Source: an uncultured Tidjanibacter sp.
GTDB taxonomy: Bacteria > Bacteroidota > Bacteroidia > Bacteroidales > Rikenellaceae
Direction of reading: 5' to 3'
NCBI GenBank assembly: GCA_947852905.1
Contig: CANTVF010000002.1
Location: 186,001-250,000 of the forward strand
DNA: 64,000 bases
Within the stretch, counting starts at the first letter, position 1. Each line of letters opens with the position of its first letter. This document shows, piece after piece, positions 28,511 to 37,839 of this stretch. A program made the translations under genes and the position numbers. A model generated the notes under the pieces. The model was not told where the DNA came from, did not search any database, and saw only the letters and a list, made by a program, of their open reading frames with translations.

Positions 28511-28594
28511 ATATATGCTTCCGTACAGACAAAACGACATCCCCTCCCGCTCCGAAATCCGAAAACAGACGAGGAGTATAAATCAGACACCGAA

Positions 28595-29545
28595 CTAATT
28601 TCCAGCAGGGGTTAACGTCTTGATCCTGTCGCGCAGACGCTGCAACATTCCCTTCGTATGGCGTTCCGCCTTCTCCGGATAAATATCTTCGATCTTGATA
28701 AGTATGCCGGTCTCCTCCACCTCTCCGAAATCAGGATTATGCACTGTACTGAACACGCGCATAGAAGGCGACAAATTCATGTAGGAATTTATCATGGGAG
28801 GAATGAACTCGTCCCGCTTGCGCAACTCGTTGACGAGTATTCTGTAATTTTCGGCATAAGTCGTTCCCGTAAATATCCGTTCCATAGCCGACACGTTTAT
28901 ATCCATCTCCACCGGATAGATCGGTTCCAGCAACCGGTCGTTATCGGGAAAATACTTCTGCAGGAAAAACATCAGTATGTTGCGCGCTTCCCTGTCGTAA
29001 TGGCCGTACATGGTCACCTTCCCGAAGAAATATCTCTTGTCCGGATTCTCGACGATCAGAGCTCCCAGTCCGTCCCACAGGTTATCCATGGCGTAGAGAC
29101 TTTTGGCATCGCGTGTGCGCTGATAGCGCGGCTGTACGAACGAACGTCCCAACTCTATGGTATACGGCAGAATATCGTGACGGAACTTGTCGCTGAAACG
29201 GAAATAATGTTCCGTGGAAAGATTCTTAGGATACGGAGAGTCGCATATTATGTAACGGTAACCGCCGAGTATCTCCCTCGCCACCGGATCCCATACGAAC
29301 AACTGCGTATATCCGTCCTGTGCGAGATCCTGTCCGTCTATATCGACCTCATCTCCGGTACCGCCGCCGGCCTGACGGAAAGCCAGTTCCCGCAAACGCC
29401 CTATTTCCCTCATGATATTGGGCGCTTCGGCCGCATTTACGGTATATATAAGATTACCGGCATTGTTGGTGGCACGCAACAATCTGTCTTCCGTAAGTTC
29501 GCTCTCCAGGAGTGTCCTGTCTACGGGTTCGATTATGGGTTTCAT
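28595..29545 (-). CDS. glsB: GNAT-type lipid N-acyltransferase, GlsB-like
   Basis: Homolog of the OlsB/hemolysin-type acyltransferases; in Bacteroides thetaiotaomicron GlsB attaches a 3-hydroxy fatty acid to the amino group of glycine, the first step in glycine-lipid synthesis. The 316-residue protein shows the acyltransferase pattern EIGRLRELAFRQAGGGTG near residue 46, then GGYRYIICDS, and ELGRSFVQPRYQR at about 150, which is the core signature of the family. It lies 83 bp after the partner O-acyltransferase gene on the same strand. The family is clear; the glycine substrate is inferred from the pair. Confidence 0.85.
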   Translation of the reverse strand: MKPIIEPVDRTLLESELTEDRLLRATNNAGNLIYTVNAAEAPNIMREIGRLRELAFRQAGGGTGDEVDIDGQDLAQDGYTQLFVWDPVAREILGGYRYIICDSPYPKNLSTEHYFRFSDKFRHDILPYTIELGRSFVQPRYQRTRDAKSLYAMDNLWDGLGALIVENPDKRYFFGKVTMYGHYDREARNILMFFLQKYFPDNDRLLEPIYPVEMDINVSAMERIFTGTTYAENYRILVNELRKRDEFIPPMINSYMNLSPSMRVFSTVHNPDFGEVEETGILIKIEDIYPEKAERHTKGMLQRLRDRIKTLTPAGN

Positions 29546-29628
29546 GGTTTCAGGTATTTATTTGGAAACGGACTATTCTGTTCGGTCCGAAACGATTCGA
29601 TATCCGCCGTATACCGGCTTGCCGGGAC

Positions 29629-30438
29629 TCAACGACCTCCGAGGAGGTACGCCCGCTCCCTGACATATTCCGCCGCCTCGCGAGGCGTGCGCCCGTCGAG
29701 CAGCCCCTCGTACGGAATCGGGTCGCCTATCCGTATTTCAAAGTTGCGACCGCTCTGTTTGAACATCTCGTCCACCAGATACAACATCTCTATATTGACT
29801 TTAACGCCGAACCGCGAACGCAGATTGTGCAGACGATAGAAAAAGTCGGACAGACGTCCGTCGAAATATACCGGGACTATATCCCTGCGGCTCGCCACAG
29901 CCCTCTTTACGAAACTCGGCTTCCATTCCAGATCTTTCACGACCCCGTCTATGCGCCGCGAACACAATCCGGCCGGAAAGGTAATTATAGGTACGTCCGA
30001 CTCGAAAGCATCGTTGAAAGCCTCCACATTGGCCGTATTCTGCCTGCCATGCTTATTCACCGGGACGAACAGCCCTTTGATAGGCTCCAGATTCATCAGC
30101 AGGTCGTTGACGACCACTCTGACGTCGCCGAAATAGGAGACCACTTCGTCGGCAAGCATCAATCCGTCCATACCGCCGAACGGATGGTTCGACGCGAACA
30201 GATAACGTCCGCCCTTGTCGAGCCTCTCTATACCGACAGCATGATACCCCACGCCCATATATCCCAGCGCGGCACGCACGAATTCTATACCCTGCAAATC
30301 GCCGAAGCGCGTCAGTATCTCGTTCACTTCCTTTTCGTGAATGGTACGGCGCAGATAGCTGATTACAAAACGCGGAATACGTCGCGCGAGCTTCGGGCTC
30401 TTGCTCTCCAGTACTTTATATACGTCTATCTCCTTCAT
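29629..30438 (-). CDS. glsA: PlsC-type lipid O-acyltransferase, GlsA-like
   Basis: A 269-residue acyltransferase of the PlsC/LPLAT fold that in Bacteroides adds the second acyl chain to the hydroxyl of N-acyl glycine. Motif I is SNHPFGGMDG (the catalytic HxxxxD), motif II lies at IKGLFVPVNK, motif III at ITFPAGLCSRR, and motif IV at DIVPVYFDGR. No membrane helix is evident, so it is a peripheral enzyme. It is followed by glsB and preceded by rpiB on the same strand with short gaps. Confidence 0.85.
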   Translation of the reverse strand: MKEIDVYKVLESKSPKLARRIPRFVISYLRRTIHEKEVNEILTRFGDLQGIEFVRAALGYMGVGYHAVGIERLDKGGRYLFASNHPFGGMDGLMLADEVVSYFGDVRVVVNDLLMNLEPIKGLFVPVNKHGRQNTANVEAFNDAFESDVPIITFPAGLCSRRIDGVVKDLEWKPSFVKRAVASRRDIVPVYFDGRLSDFFYRLHNLRSRFGVKVNIEMLYLVDEMFKQSGRNFEIRIGDPIPYEGLLDGRTPREAAEYVRERAYLLGGR

Positions 30439-30490
30439 TTGCCGAAACAGTGACGACAGCCCCAGACAAAGAGACTGCCGCGCGTTTCAC

Positions 30491-30943
30491 TTAACGGCAC
30501 TCTCCGTCGAACGGAATCTTGTCGATCCTGCGCTGGTGCCTTCCCCCCTCGAACTCGGCGCCGAGGTATGCCTTTACGATAGCTTCCGCCATTTCGTTAT
30601 CTATGAAACGGGCCGGCAACGAACAAACGTTGGCATTGTTGTGCTTGCGGGCAAGCTCTGCGAGCTCGGTATTCCAGCACAATGCGGCACGGATACCCTG
30701 ATGCTTGTTGAGCGTCATGGATATGCCGTTACCGCTGCCGCAGAGGGCGATTCCCATAGGCAGTTCGCCTTTCTCTATCGCACATGCGAGCGGATGAGCC
30801 GAATCAGGATAATCGAAACTCTCGGCACTCGGAGCACCGAAATCGAACACTTCGTAACCGAGACTCTCCAAAAGCCCTACCAGAAACTCCTTCATCTCAT
30901 ATCCCGCATGATCCGAAGCTATGCCTATCTTTTTGTTTTCCAT
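30491..30943 (-). CDS. rpiB: Ribose-5-phosphate isomerase B
   Basis: Interconverts ribose-5-phosphate and ribulose-5-phosphate. The 150-residue protein has the RpiB start IGIASDHAGYEMKE, DYPDSAHPLA, catalytic CGSGNGISMTLNK (active-site Cys) and the end ARKHNNANVCSLPARF. It is the first gene of a likely three-gene unit with glsA and glsB (52-bp gap). Confidence 0.96.
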   Translation of the reverse strand: MENKKIGIASDHAGYEMKEFLVGLLESLGYEVFDFGAPSAESFDYPDSAHPLACAIEKGELPMGIALCGSGNGISMTLNKHQGIRAALCWNTELAELARKHNNANVCSLPARFIDNEMAEAIVKAYLGAEFEGGRHQRRIDKIPFDGECR

Positions 30944-31027
30944 AACAGATCTTAATGATTAATACGGGATAAAGGTACGTAAAATTTACCAACACTATAC
31001 GACACCGTATTGAACGGCTCGAAAAAA

Positions 31028-31690
31028 ATGATTAAAATTGTTTTTCCGATGCAACAAAAACGCATCCTGCCGCATCTTATTAACGAATCACATACCGTAC
31101 AGTTGACACTCGACCAGATCATAGAGGGTTGCCGCGAGGGGAACGCGGAGGCTCGCCGCGAATTGTACATGCAATACGGCAGTGCCATGTACGGTGTCGT
31201 GAAACGTTACGTCAACGACACGGCCACGGCCGAAGACCTACTGCACGACGGTTTCGTGACATTGTTCACCCGCATCGGCGACTATCACGGAAACGGCTCA
31301 TTCGAAGGCTGGTGCCGTAGGATATTCGTCAATACGGTAATGAGCCATTTCAGGAGATACAACCCACTGAAAGAGGCAGCCGACATAGAAGCCGCACCGC
31401 TGAGGGCGGAAAACATACCGTCGGCCATAGACGAACTGTCGGCCGAAGAGATCAAGAGGTGCGTGGATTCCCTTCCTGAAGGGTACCGCACCATATTCAA
31501 CATGCACGCCGTAGACGGATACGACTACTCCGAAATAGCCGAAGCGCTCGGAATAAGCACGGCGACCACCCGCTCGCAATACATGCGGGCGCGCATGAAG
31601 CTGATCGACATAATGGAATGCCGCTTGCGGGACAGGTTCCCGACAGGTTTGGAAGCATATGCGGCGACAGGCAGCAAAAGACGCAAGTGA
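31028..31690 (+). CDS. ECF-type RNA polymerase sigma factor
   Basis: Extracytoplasmic-function sigma factor. Region 2 covers GNAEARRELYMQYGSAMYGVVKRYV with the TAEDLLHDGFVTLFTRI segment and the -10 recognition part FEGWCRRIFVNTVMSHFRR; region 4 covers SLPEGYRTIFNMHAVDGYDYSEIAEALGISTATTRSQYMRARMKL with its helix-turn-helix. Start is uncertain: in-frame ATGs exist at 31010, 31028 and 31049, and the conserved part begins about 25 residues later; 31028 follows an A-rich stretch typical of starts in this phylum. It is followed 59 bp later by a gene for a predicted membrane-bound partner, the usual sigma/anti-sigma order. Confidence 0.9.
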   Translation: MIKIVFPMQQKRILPHLINESHTVQLTLDQIIEGCREGNAEARRELYMQYGSAMYGVVKRYVNDTATAEDLLHDGFVTLFTRIGDYHGNGSFEGWCRRIFVNTVMSHFRRYNPLKEAADIEAAPLRAENIPSAIDELSAEEIKRCVDSLPEGYRTIFNMHAVDGYDYSEIAEALGISTATTRSQYMRARMKLIDIMECRLRDRFPTGLEAYAATGSKRRK

Positions 31691-31749
31691 AACACCCGTC
31701 CGGTCTGCCGCAGGGCATGTCGGACTGCTGACAAGGATAACGAACAATT

Positions 31750-33084
31750 ATGACAGGAAAAGATTTCGACAGGAAGATAGGCAACGCGCTACGCGACTAC
31801 AGGGAAAGGCCGCCGGAGGAGCTGTTCGCACGAATAGAATCTTCGCTCGCAGCAGGAACCGCCACTCCGACGCCCATACCCGTACCGAAACGCAAGACAT
31901 GGCCGGCAGCAGTGCGCTATGCCGTCGCCGCAGCCATACTTGCCGGCGCGATCATACTGCCGACCGTAAAACTTTCCGAAAGCGACGTCGCCGGAATACG
32001 TATCGCGAACAATACGGACAGCGCAACCCACAAAACCGAACGAAACGACGCTAACGACATACGTCAAGTCGCCGTCGAAGAGATGCTGCAGCCAGAACAG
32101 CAGGTATCGACAAATACCGGCTACACAAAAAAAGCCGGAACCGAAACGGCCATAGCTCCGGAGATTTTACAACCGGCAGAAACTGCCGCCGACACCTCCG
32201 TCCCTGAAACTAAAGCAACCGAAGCACCTGCCCTGAAAGCCTTGCCAGACAACACCGAACAGAAACGACGCGAAGACAGACCGGCACGTTACGACTACGA
32301 AGTGCGCAGACGGGCGGACGCATATTGGGACGATCTGGTAGCGCAACATACGGCAAAGGGTAAAGAGAACGTACCCGGATTCAGCGCATCGCTATACGCG
32401 GGCAACGCAGGACTTGCGACCGGAGACATGCGCACGGGCAACCCAGATATGGCTTTACGCAGCGGCATGCTCATAACCCAATCTTACGACAACGGCTCTT
32501 CGCAACATTTCGGGCTATCTGACGCGCACGGCAAACCGGCACAGACACCGACGGAGCCGGCCGCTCCGGCAGACATAGATCTGAGACACGCCATGCCGGT
32601 AACGGTGGGACTCAGTTTGTCCATACCCGTAGCCGAGCGTCTTGCGATAGTCACAGGACTGAATTACACCTACCTGTATTCATCCAATACACAGAAAAGC
32701 GGTACCGAAAACGGCAACGTAACTCGCGAATTGCATTATCTGGGAATACCGATAGGAGTGTCCTATACGGTATTCCGTACCGGAGGCTTCAACTTCTACG
32801 TGCAGGGAGGAGGCATGATCGAAAAGGGCATCGCATGGAAAGAAAAGATAAGCATAGCGACGACTGAAGATTCAGGAGCAGAAACCTTCGACAGACACAT
32901 CCGCGGAGTACAGTGGTCGGTAAACGCCACGGCAGGCGTTAGCTACAATTTCACCCGCCACGTGGGACTGTATCTGGAGCCGGGAGTATCGTACTATTTC
33001 CCCTCGAAATACCAGCCGGCCAATTACAGGACGGAGAATCCGACCAATTTCTCGCTCAAAGCGGGCATAAGATTCGGTCTGTAA
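31750..33084 (+). CDS. Anti-sigma-like membrane protein fused to an outer-membrane barrel domain
   Basis: A 444-residue protein with an unusual layout. Residues 1-50 are soluble (KIGNALRDYRERPPEELFARIESSL), like the cytoplasmic part of anti-sigma factors. One membrane helix follows at about 54-72 (VRYAVAAAILAGAIILP). A Thr/Ala/Glu-rich periplasmic stretch runs to about 230. The C-terminal 190 residues match the porT/OMP_b-brl barrel type: MPVTVGLSLSIPVAERLAIVTGLNYTYLYS, HYLGIPIGVSYTV, FNFYVQGGGMIEKG, and the final LKAGIRFGL with aromatic/hydrophobic end. If both predictions hold, the protein would connect the inner membrane to the outer membrane. Its place directly behind a sigma factor supports a regulatory role, which is inference. 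Confidence 0.75.
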   Translation: MTGKDFDRKIGNALRDYRERPPEELFARIESSLAAGTATPTPIPVPKRKTWPAAVRYAVAAAILAGAIILPTVKLSESDVAGIRIANNTDSATHKTERNDANDIRQVAVEEMLQPEQQVSTNTGYTKKAGTETAIAPEILQPAETAADTSVPETKATEAPALKALPDNTEQKRREDRPARYDYEVRRRADAYWDDLVAQHTAKGKENVPGFSASLYAGNAGLATGDMRTGNPDMALRSGMLITQSYDNGSSQHFGLSDAHGKPAQTPTEPAAPADIDLRHAMPVTVGLSLSIPVAERLAIVTGLNYTYLYSSNTQKSGTENGNVTRELHYLGIPIGVSYTVFRTGGFNFYVQGGGMIEKGIAWKEKISIATTEDSGAETFDRHIRGVQWSVNATAGVSYNFTRHVGLYLEPGVSYYFPSKYQPANYRTENPTNFSLKAGIRFGL

Positions 33085-33126
33085 CGATAAAAACATGTAA
33101 ACAACAAGCGATAAGCTATTACGACA

Positions 33127-33960
33127 ATGAAAATAAAACACCTGATTATCATATTTCTTGCCATAACCGCAGCCGCGGCATGTACCGAATCCGAATTGCC
33201 GCCGCCCAAAAACATAGTCTACAACGGATTCGGTGAGATATCGTATGTCGGCGACGACGGCTATTTCGAAATAACGCGCGACGACGGGGCATTGCTCAAG
33301 GTCGTGGAATACAACGGTTCCAAAACCGTTTCGTTCGGAGAACGCGTCTATTTCAAATATAACATACTTTCCGACGACCGGTACGAAAGGACTTCGAGAG
33401 AAGTTCATGATCCGTATGCATACGAAATCAAGGTAATCGTATTCAACGACATCTACTCCGCACCTCTGCTGCGTAAAAGCTTCCTACAGGAAGATTCGCC
33501 GCACCGCGACGACAGCATAGGACACGACCTCGTCATGGTCACTTCGGCGGCTTTTTCGGGAGATTACATAAACATCGGAATAGAATATTTCCGTGTTCCG
33601 GACGGCAAGCCTCACATGATAAACCTCGTATGGGACGACACGAGGCACCCGCTTGATTCCGTCTACCTCGAACTGCGTCATAACGCCATGGGAGAACTGT
33701 CGACCGAAGGCGCCAATATCATAGCCGAGACCGGTCTGCTGTCGTTCAAACTGAGCAACCTGATACCGCAGGAGCGGGAAAGCATCAACGTAAAACTGAA
33801 ATCGAACATGACACGTAAAGACGGTGTCGGCGAATACATAGAGGCGGATACGTACTATACGGGAACTTTCAATCCGCACTTAGGAACGAAATCATTCATT
33901 GTCGGAAACGAATTCAACCAGCCCGGCGACAGGAATTATGACATGAATTTCATCCGATAG
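33127..33960 (+). CDS. NigD-like lipoprotein
   Basis: A 277-residue lipoprotein with signal peptide and lipobox ITAAAAC (Cys20). It has the two-domain layout of NigD-like proteins: an N-terminal OB-like beta domain (NGFGEISYVGDDGYFEITRDDG, GERVYFKYNI) and a C-terminal beta sandwich (INIGIEYFRVPDGKPHMINLVWDD, LYFELRHNA-type strand). NigD-like proteins are common in Bacteroidales; the name comes from a bacteriocin-linked operon but most have no known role. It is the last gene of the sigma-factor operon, ending in a strong terminator. Confidence 0.75.
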   Translation: MKIKHLIIIFLAITAAAACTESELPPPKNIVYNGFGEISYVGDDGYFEITRDDGALLKVVEYNGSKTVSFGERVYFKYNILSDDRYERTSREVHDPYAYEIKVIVFNDIYSAPLLRKSFLQEDSPHRDDSIGHDLVMVTSAAFSGDYINIGIEYFRVPDGKPHMINLVWDDTRHPLDSVYLELRHNAMGELSTEGANIIAETGLLSFKLSNLIPQERESINVKLKSNMTRKDGVGEYIEADTYYTGTFNPHLGTKSFIVGNEFNQPGDRNYDMNFIR

Positions 33961-34040
33961 CGCATGCCTCAGCCCTTAGCGGGCTAACGAACGTGAAACT
34001 ACTTTACACCCGATAATAGTTAAGTAAGTTTATTTGGCGA

Positions 34041-34081
34041 AAGTCCCGGCGGGAATGCATAGCCCCGACCGGGACTTTTTA
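34041..34081 (+). terminator. Terminator of the sigma-factor operon
   Basis: 9-bp stem AAGTCCCGG (34041-34049) with CCGGGACTT (34069-34077) followed by a T-tract. Confidence 0.9.
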
Positions 34082-34341
34082 TCAGCCAGTCACAAGCACG
34101 TTCCAATCCTATATAAAAACATGACACCTGATGCGTTCGCGATCACATCGCAGCAACAACTGCGGTGGTGCATTATCACAATATTCCGACCATACACCCG
34201 AAAATAGCATAATGATGATCCGGACAAGTACACACTATTACGGCACAAACCCGCATTCACATCAATCCATCCCGCCGAACGCCAGACCATACGCTAGCAC
34301 ACGACACTTGATAAAGCGCTCTTGATACCTATCATCCGCTG

Positions 34342-35178
34342 TCAGACCGCCGTTACGTTCTCTTTCCGTTCTGCAAACAGACCTGCCAGCAATGCAGCGA
34401 ACGGCGTATCGTAAGTCCGGGCGCCAACGGGACAGCCCTTCACACAGGCACAGCACTTTATACATCTGTCCGCAGCCGTATTGCATTCGTCCCCTTCGAC
34501 TATAGCCCCTGTCGGACAATGAGCCGCACAAAAACCGCAATGTATGCAGACCGCCGCATCGGCTACAGGCGCGACGGGTAGCGGCACACCGCCGTTACGC
34601 AACCGTGCAGCACCTTCGCCGAAGAGCCGTATCGCATCAGGCGACTGTAGCGGAGGCTCTATCCCGTCCAGATCGACGGTTCCGACGCACTGTATATCGG
34701 CGGCGGCATCGAATTTCTTTCGTATCCGCTCCCCCAGTTCACGGGCACATCTCAAATCCGAAGCGTCCGGCCTGCCTTCGGCTATACTATATGCGGAGTT
34801 GCTGTAAGAGTGTTCCCCTACGAAAGCGCCTCCGGCAATCACACGGAAACCTCTCCCGGACAAGAAATCGCCCAACTCGGTCAAAGCGTTCTCGTAAGCA
34901 CGATTGCCGTAAACCGCTATGGCAACGGCGGCTGCACCTCTGGCACGCAATCCCTCCAGACGTTTCAAAGCCAACGGAGCCACATGTCCTCCGTATACCG
35001 GAACTGCGAATACGGTAACCGAATCGTCCGCTACCACGGTATCGCCCGGTAACGAAACCAGCGTCACATCCATAATTCCGACAGGTGCCGCACATATACC
35101 ACTCGCGACGGCCTCACCTATCTTACGCGAAGTGCCCGTAGGCGAAAATACGGCGAGATTCAATTCCGGCTGTTTCAT
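34342..35178 (-). CDS. EFR1-type flavodoxin-ferredoxin protein
   Basis: Electron carrier of 278 residues that joins a flavodoxin-like N-terminus to a C-terminal bacterial ferredoxin domain. The FMN phosphate loop is FSPTGTSRKIG; a second flavin loop is AVPVYGGHVAP. The ferredoxin part has two [4Fe-4S] motifs: CIHCGFCAAHCPTGAI and CIKCCACVKGCPVGA. Such EFR1-family proteins are frequent in anaerobes, but their partners are mostly unknown. The start is taken at 35178 (MKQPELN), 9 bp inside an alternative in-frame ATG. No redox partner is adjacent. Confidence 0.88.
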   Translation of the reverse strand: MKQPELNLAVFSPTGTSRKIGEAVASGICAAPVGIMDVTLVSLPGDTVVADDSVTVFAVPVYGGHVAPLALKRLEGLRARGAAAVAIAVYGNRAYENALTELGDFLSGRGFRVIAGGAFVGEHSYSNSAYSIAEGRPDASDLRCARELGERIRKKFDAAADIQCVGTVDLDGIEPPLQSPDAIRLFGEGAARLRNGGVPLPVAPVADAAVCIHCGFCAAHCPTGAIVEGDECNTAADRCIKCCACVKGCPVGARTYDTPFAALLAGLFAERKENVTAV

Positions 35179-35368
35179 AAATGTCACATATCAAAACAAT
35201 ATCTTCCGATGCACACCGTGTTCCGAACGCCCGTCAAAAGAACGGCATAATATACGGTGGCCAAACAATATAAAAAAGATGTAAAGACTACAATACAATG
35301 AAAGTTCGCCCCTCTACACGACACGGCTTCGTGCCGCCGATACGACCTCGCGACAACTGACGGCAAGA

Positions 35369-37792
35369 TCAGAACGGATAACCGATACCGAAATTCAACG
35401 CCGTATTGCCCCAGCGGAAATTACGTATCCAGCGCTGTCCGACAGGCATGGCGGGATTATGGAGTTGAACACCCCAGTCGAGACGTATAACGATCAGGCT
35501 CAAGTCGTAACGCAATCCGAAACCGGTGTTGAGACCGAGCTGTTTGTAGAACGAGTCGAACCGGAACACCTCGTCCTCCGATTCGCCCGGAATGCCCACC
35601 ATCCACACGTTACCAACATCGAAGAACAAAGCCCCGTAAAGCGAATTCCATATAGGGAAACGGAACTCGGCATTGGCTTCCAGACGCATGTTACCCAACT
35701 GTTTCTTGAATCCCGGCTCCAAACCCTCCGAAGAACTGCCGGGACCGAGAGTTCGTATATTCCAGCCGCGCATACTGTTGCTTCCGCCGACATAGAACAT
35801 CCTGTCCATAGGCAGCGTCGAAGAGTTGCCGTAAGGAACGCCTATCCCGCCGAACAGTCGATATGCGAACGACGTCTTGAAGCCGGTACGCACCGTACCG
35901 CTGATACTGGCGTCCATACGCACGTACTGAGAATAACGTATGTTGAAGAGCTTGTAGAAAGTCTCGTAACGTTCGGGAGTATTTTCGCTGTCGGTACAGT
36001 CGTCCGAATTAACGATCTCCGTAACGGGTTTTGAAATCCAATGCGCCAGAGCGTCGGTAAGATTACCGGCCGTTTCGACATTAGCCCTGAAAGTCAACGT
36101 ATTCCCATTATCGAAAATATTGTTGTATACATACGATCCGGAAATCGCGGCTATATACTGCGAACGGTAACTCTCGCGTAAATAATGGTTCTGTATGCTG
36201 CACAGGAAAGCCTTGTCTATAAAACTCACATCGACGATGTTTATATCTATCGGCCTTACCGTATAGGAACTGTGACGGCCGTTGCTCCACGTATATCCTA
36301 TGCTCGCTCCGGTAATATTACGATGATACTTGGATTTGCGCTGCAGGTTGGTGGAGAGCTCTATCTTCGTCGTCGGACGGAACAGTTTGCCAGCCCGGTC
36401 TATCTTGAAAGGAGCGAAAAAGCGAGGGAACGAGATAGATGCCGACACCCCGACTTCATAGGAATTTTTGGTATCAGAATCGTCCCTGTTGAACTCGTAT
36501 CCTCCGGTAAGACTTATATTGAGTAACTCCGCACCGCGGAACAGGTTTCGGTTGAGATAGCTGACCGTAGGACGCAGGGCGTAGAAAGCCGACGACGTGG
36601 TAGCCTCGAAATCGAGCGTATAACCCTGTCTCAATCCCGGCGTACAGAATATGTTACAGTCGAGCGCCTTCTCGGAAGTATCGAACATGTCGCCGTCAGC
36701 GCTGTCGTCTCCGCCCACATACGTAATATATGTGTCCTCATCGGCCGAAGGTACAGAAAACGACACATTGGCATTTTTGAAATAATTGAGCCGCAACAGA
36801 TTGCTCGAAGTGCGCTGCTGGTCCTCCGAACTATACAAATATCCCGGATACAACGGTATAGCCCGTCGCAGCGTCTGCGGCGTGATCCTCGGCTTGCCTA
36901 ATCCCACGATATTCAACCCGCGGTAATATGTCGTATCCATACTTCTGAGATAATCCGGATCCGTGGCGGCGAGCGTAGCATCGTAATCGGGATATACATA
37001 GATGTTGCTCAGACGGTAAACCGAATTGTTCGCGAGGATAGGCTCCCCTTTATCGTCATAACCCTCCACGTGCTGTTTCACCACCATGGTAAGGTCTACG
37101 GTACGTTCCCCGGCGGTAGTGTCGGCGACATAATTGATATTGCCTATAGTAAAAGCATAATATCCTCTGTCCTTCAGGAACGACGCGATACGTTTGCGTT
37201 CCTCGTCGAGTACCGTGAGGTCGAATATGGCTCCAGCATGCAACAGTGTGGAAGCGCTGTCGCTGCGTATCACCTGTTCGAGAAACTTGTCCTGATAGTC
37301 ATATGAAATGGAACGTATCCTATACGGTTCGCGCTGCTTCACAGAATAAGTCACGACAGCCTTACGTTTCTTCTCCTTATATTTTATGGAGTACTCGGCC
37401 TCGGATTCATAGAAGCCGCGCGAATTCATGTACAGTTTCAGGTCGCGCGTACTGGCCGCCGTCTGCAAGGTATCGAGAATTACCGGCTCGCTGCCTATCT
37501 TGCGCAACATATTGTTCCAGCCGTTATCCTTGGCCGTATCGGCCTGATTGTATATCCATACCGGAAGATTCGTACCTAAAAACTTCTTCGGGGGGCTTTG
37601 TCTGACGTAACGGTCAAGGTCACCAGCCGAAATGCGTTCTCCGCGAGGCGCCTCCTTGTCGGTCTCGATAACGTTACGCGTAAGCATATATGCGTCGGGC
37701 GGCAGGTTGCGCGTCACCGAACACGACGTCAGCAACACCGCAGCGCACGCCGAAACGACCGCACCACACCACCTTACGACACAACGTTTCAT
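35369..37792 (-). CDS. tamL: Outer-membrane lipoprotein TamL (BamA/TamA-type Omp85 protein)
   Basis: Omp85-family protein of 807 residues that in Bacteroidota acts with an inner-membrane TamB-like partner in outer-membrane assembly. Unlike TamA it carries a lipoprotein signal: lipobox LLTSC with Cys about 24, so it is a lipidated barrel. POTRA-like repeats occupy about residues 130-330 (YKEKKRKAVVTYSVKQREPYRI, LRRAIPLYPGYLYSSEDQQRTSSNLLRLNYFKNANVSF). The rest is a 16-strand-like barrel with the family motif GGSNSMRGWNIRTLGPG (VRGF/Y-like lid-lock region) and a terminal Phe (FGIGYPF), the barrel-insertion signal. No tamB gene is in the window. Confidence 0.88.
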   Translation of the reverse strand: MKRCVVRWCGAVVSACAAVLLTSCSVTRNLPPDAYMLTRNVIETDKEAPRGERISAGDLDRYVRQSPPKKFLGTNLPVWIYNQADTAKDNGWNNMLRKIGSEPVILDTLQTAASTRDLKLYMNSRGFYESEAEYSIKYKEKKRKAVVTYSVKQREPYRIRSISYDYQDKFLEQVIRSDSASTLLHAGAIFDLTVLDEERKRIASFLKDRGYYAFTIGNINYVADTTAGERTVDLTMVVKQHVEGYDDKGEPILANNSVYRLSNIYVYPDYDATLAATDPDYLRSMDTTYYRGLNIVGLGKPRITPQTLRRAIPLYPGYLYSSEDQQRTSSNLLRLNYFKNANVSFSVPSADEDTYITYVGGDDSADGDMFDTSEKALDCNIFCTPGLRQGYTLDFEATTSSAFYALRPTVSYLNRNLFRGAELLNISLTGGYEFNRDDSDTKNSYEVGVSASISFPRFFAPFKIDRAGKLFRPTTKIELSTNLQRKSKYHRNITGASIGYTWSNGRHSSYTVRPIDINIVDVSFIDKAFLCSIQNHYLRESYRSQYIAAISGSYVYNNIFDNGNTLTFRANVETAGNLTDALAHWISKPVTEIVNSDDCTDSENTPERYETFYKLFNIRYSQYVRMDASISGTVRTGFKTSFAYRLFGGIGVPYGNSSTLPMDRMFYVGGSNSMRGWNIRTLGPGSSSEGLEPGFKKQLGNMRLEANAEFRFPIWNSLYGALFFDVGNVWMVGIPGESEDEVFRFDSFYKQLGLNTGFGLRYDLSLIVIRLDWGVQLHNPAMPVGQRWIRNFRWGNTALNFGIGYPF

Positions 37793-37839
37793 AAAACCAT
37801 ATCTTTACGAACAAACACTAATTCAGCTATCCCGGCACA

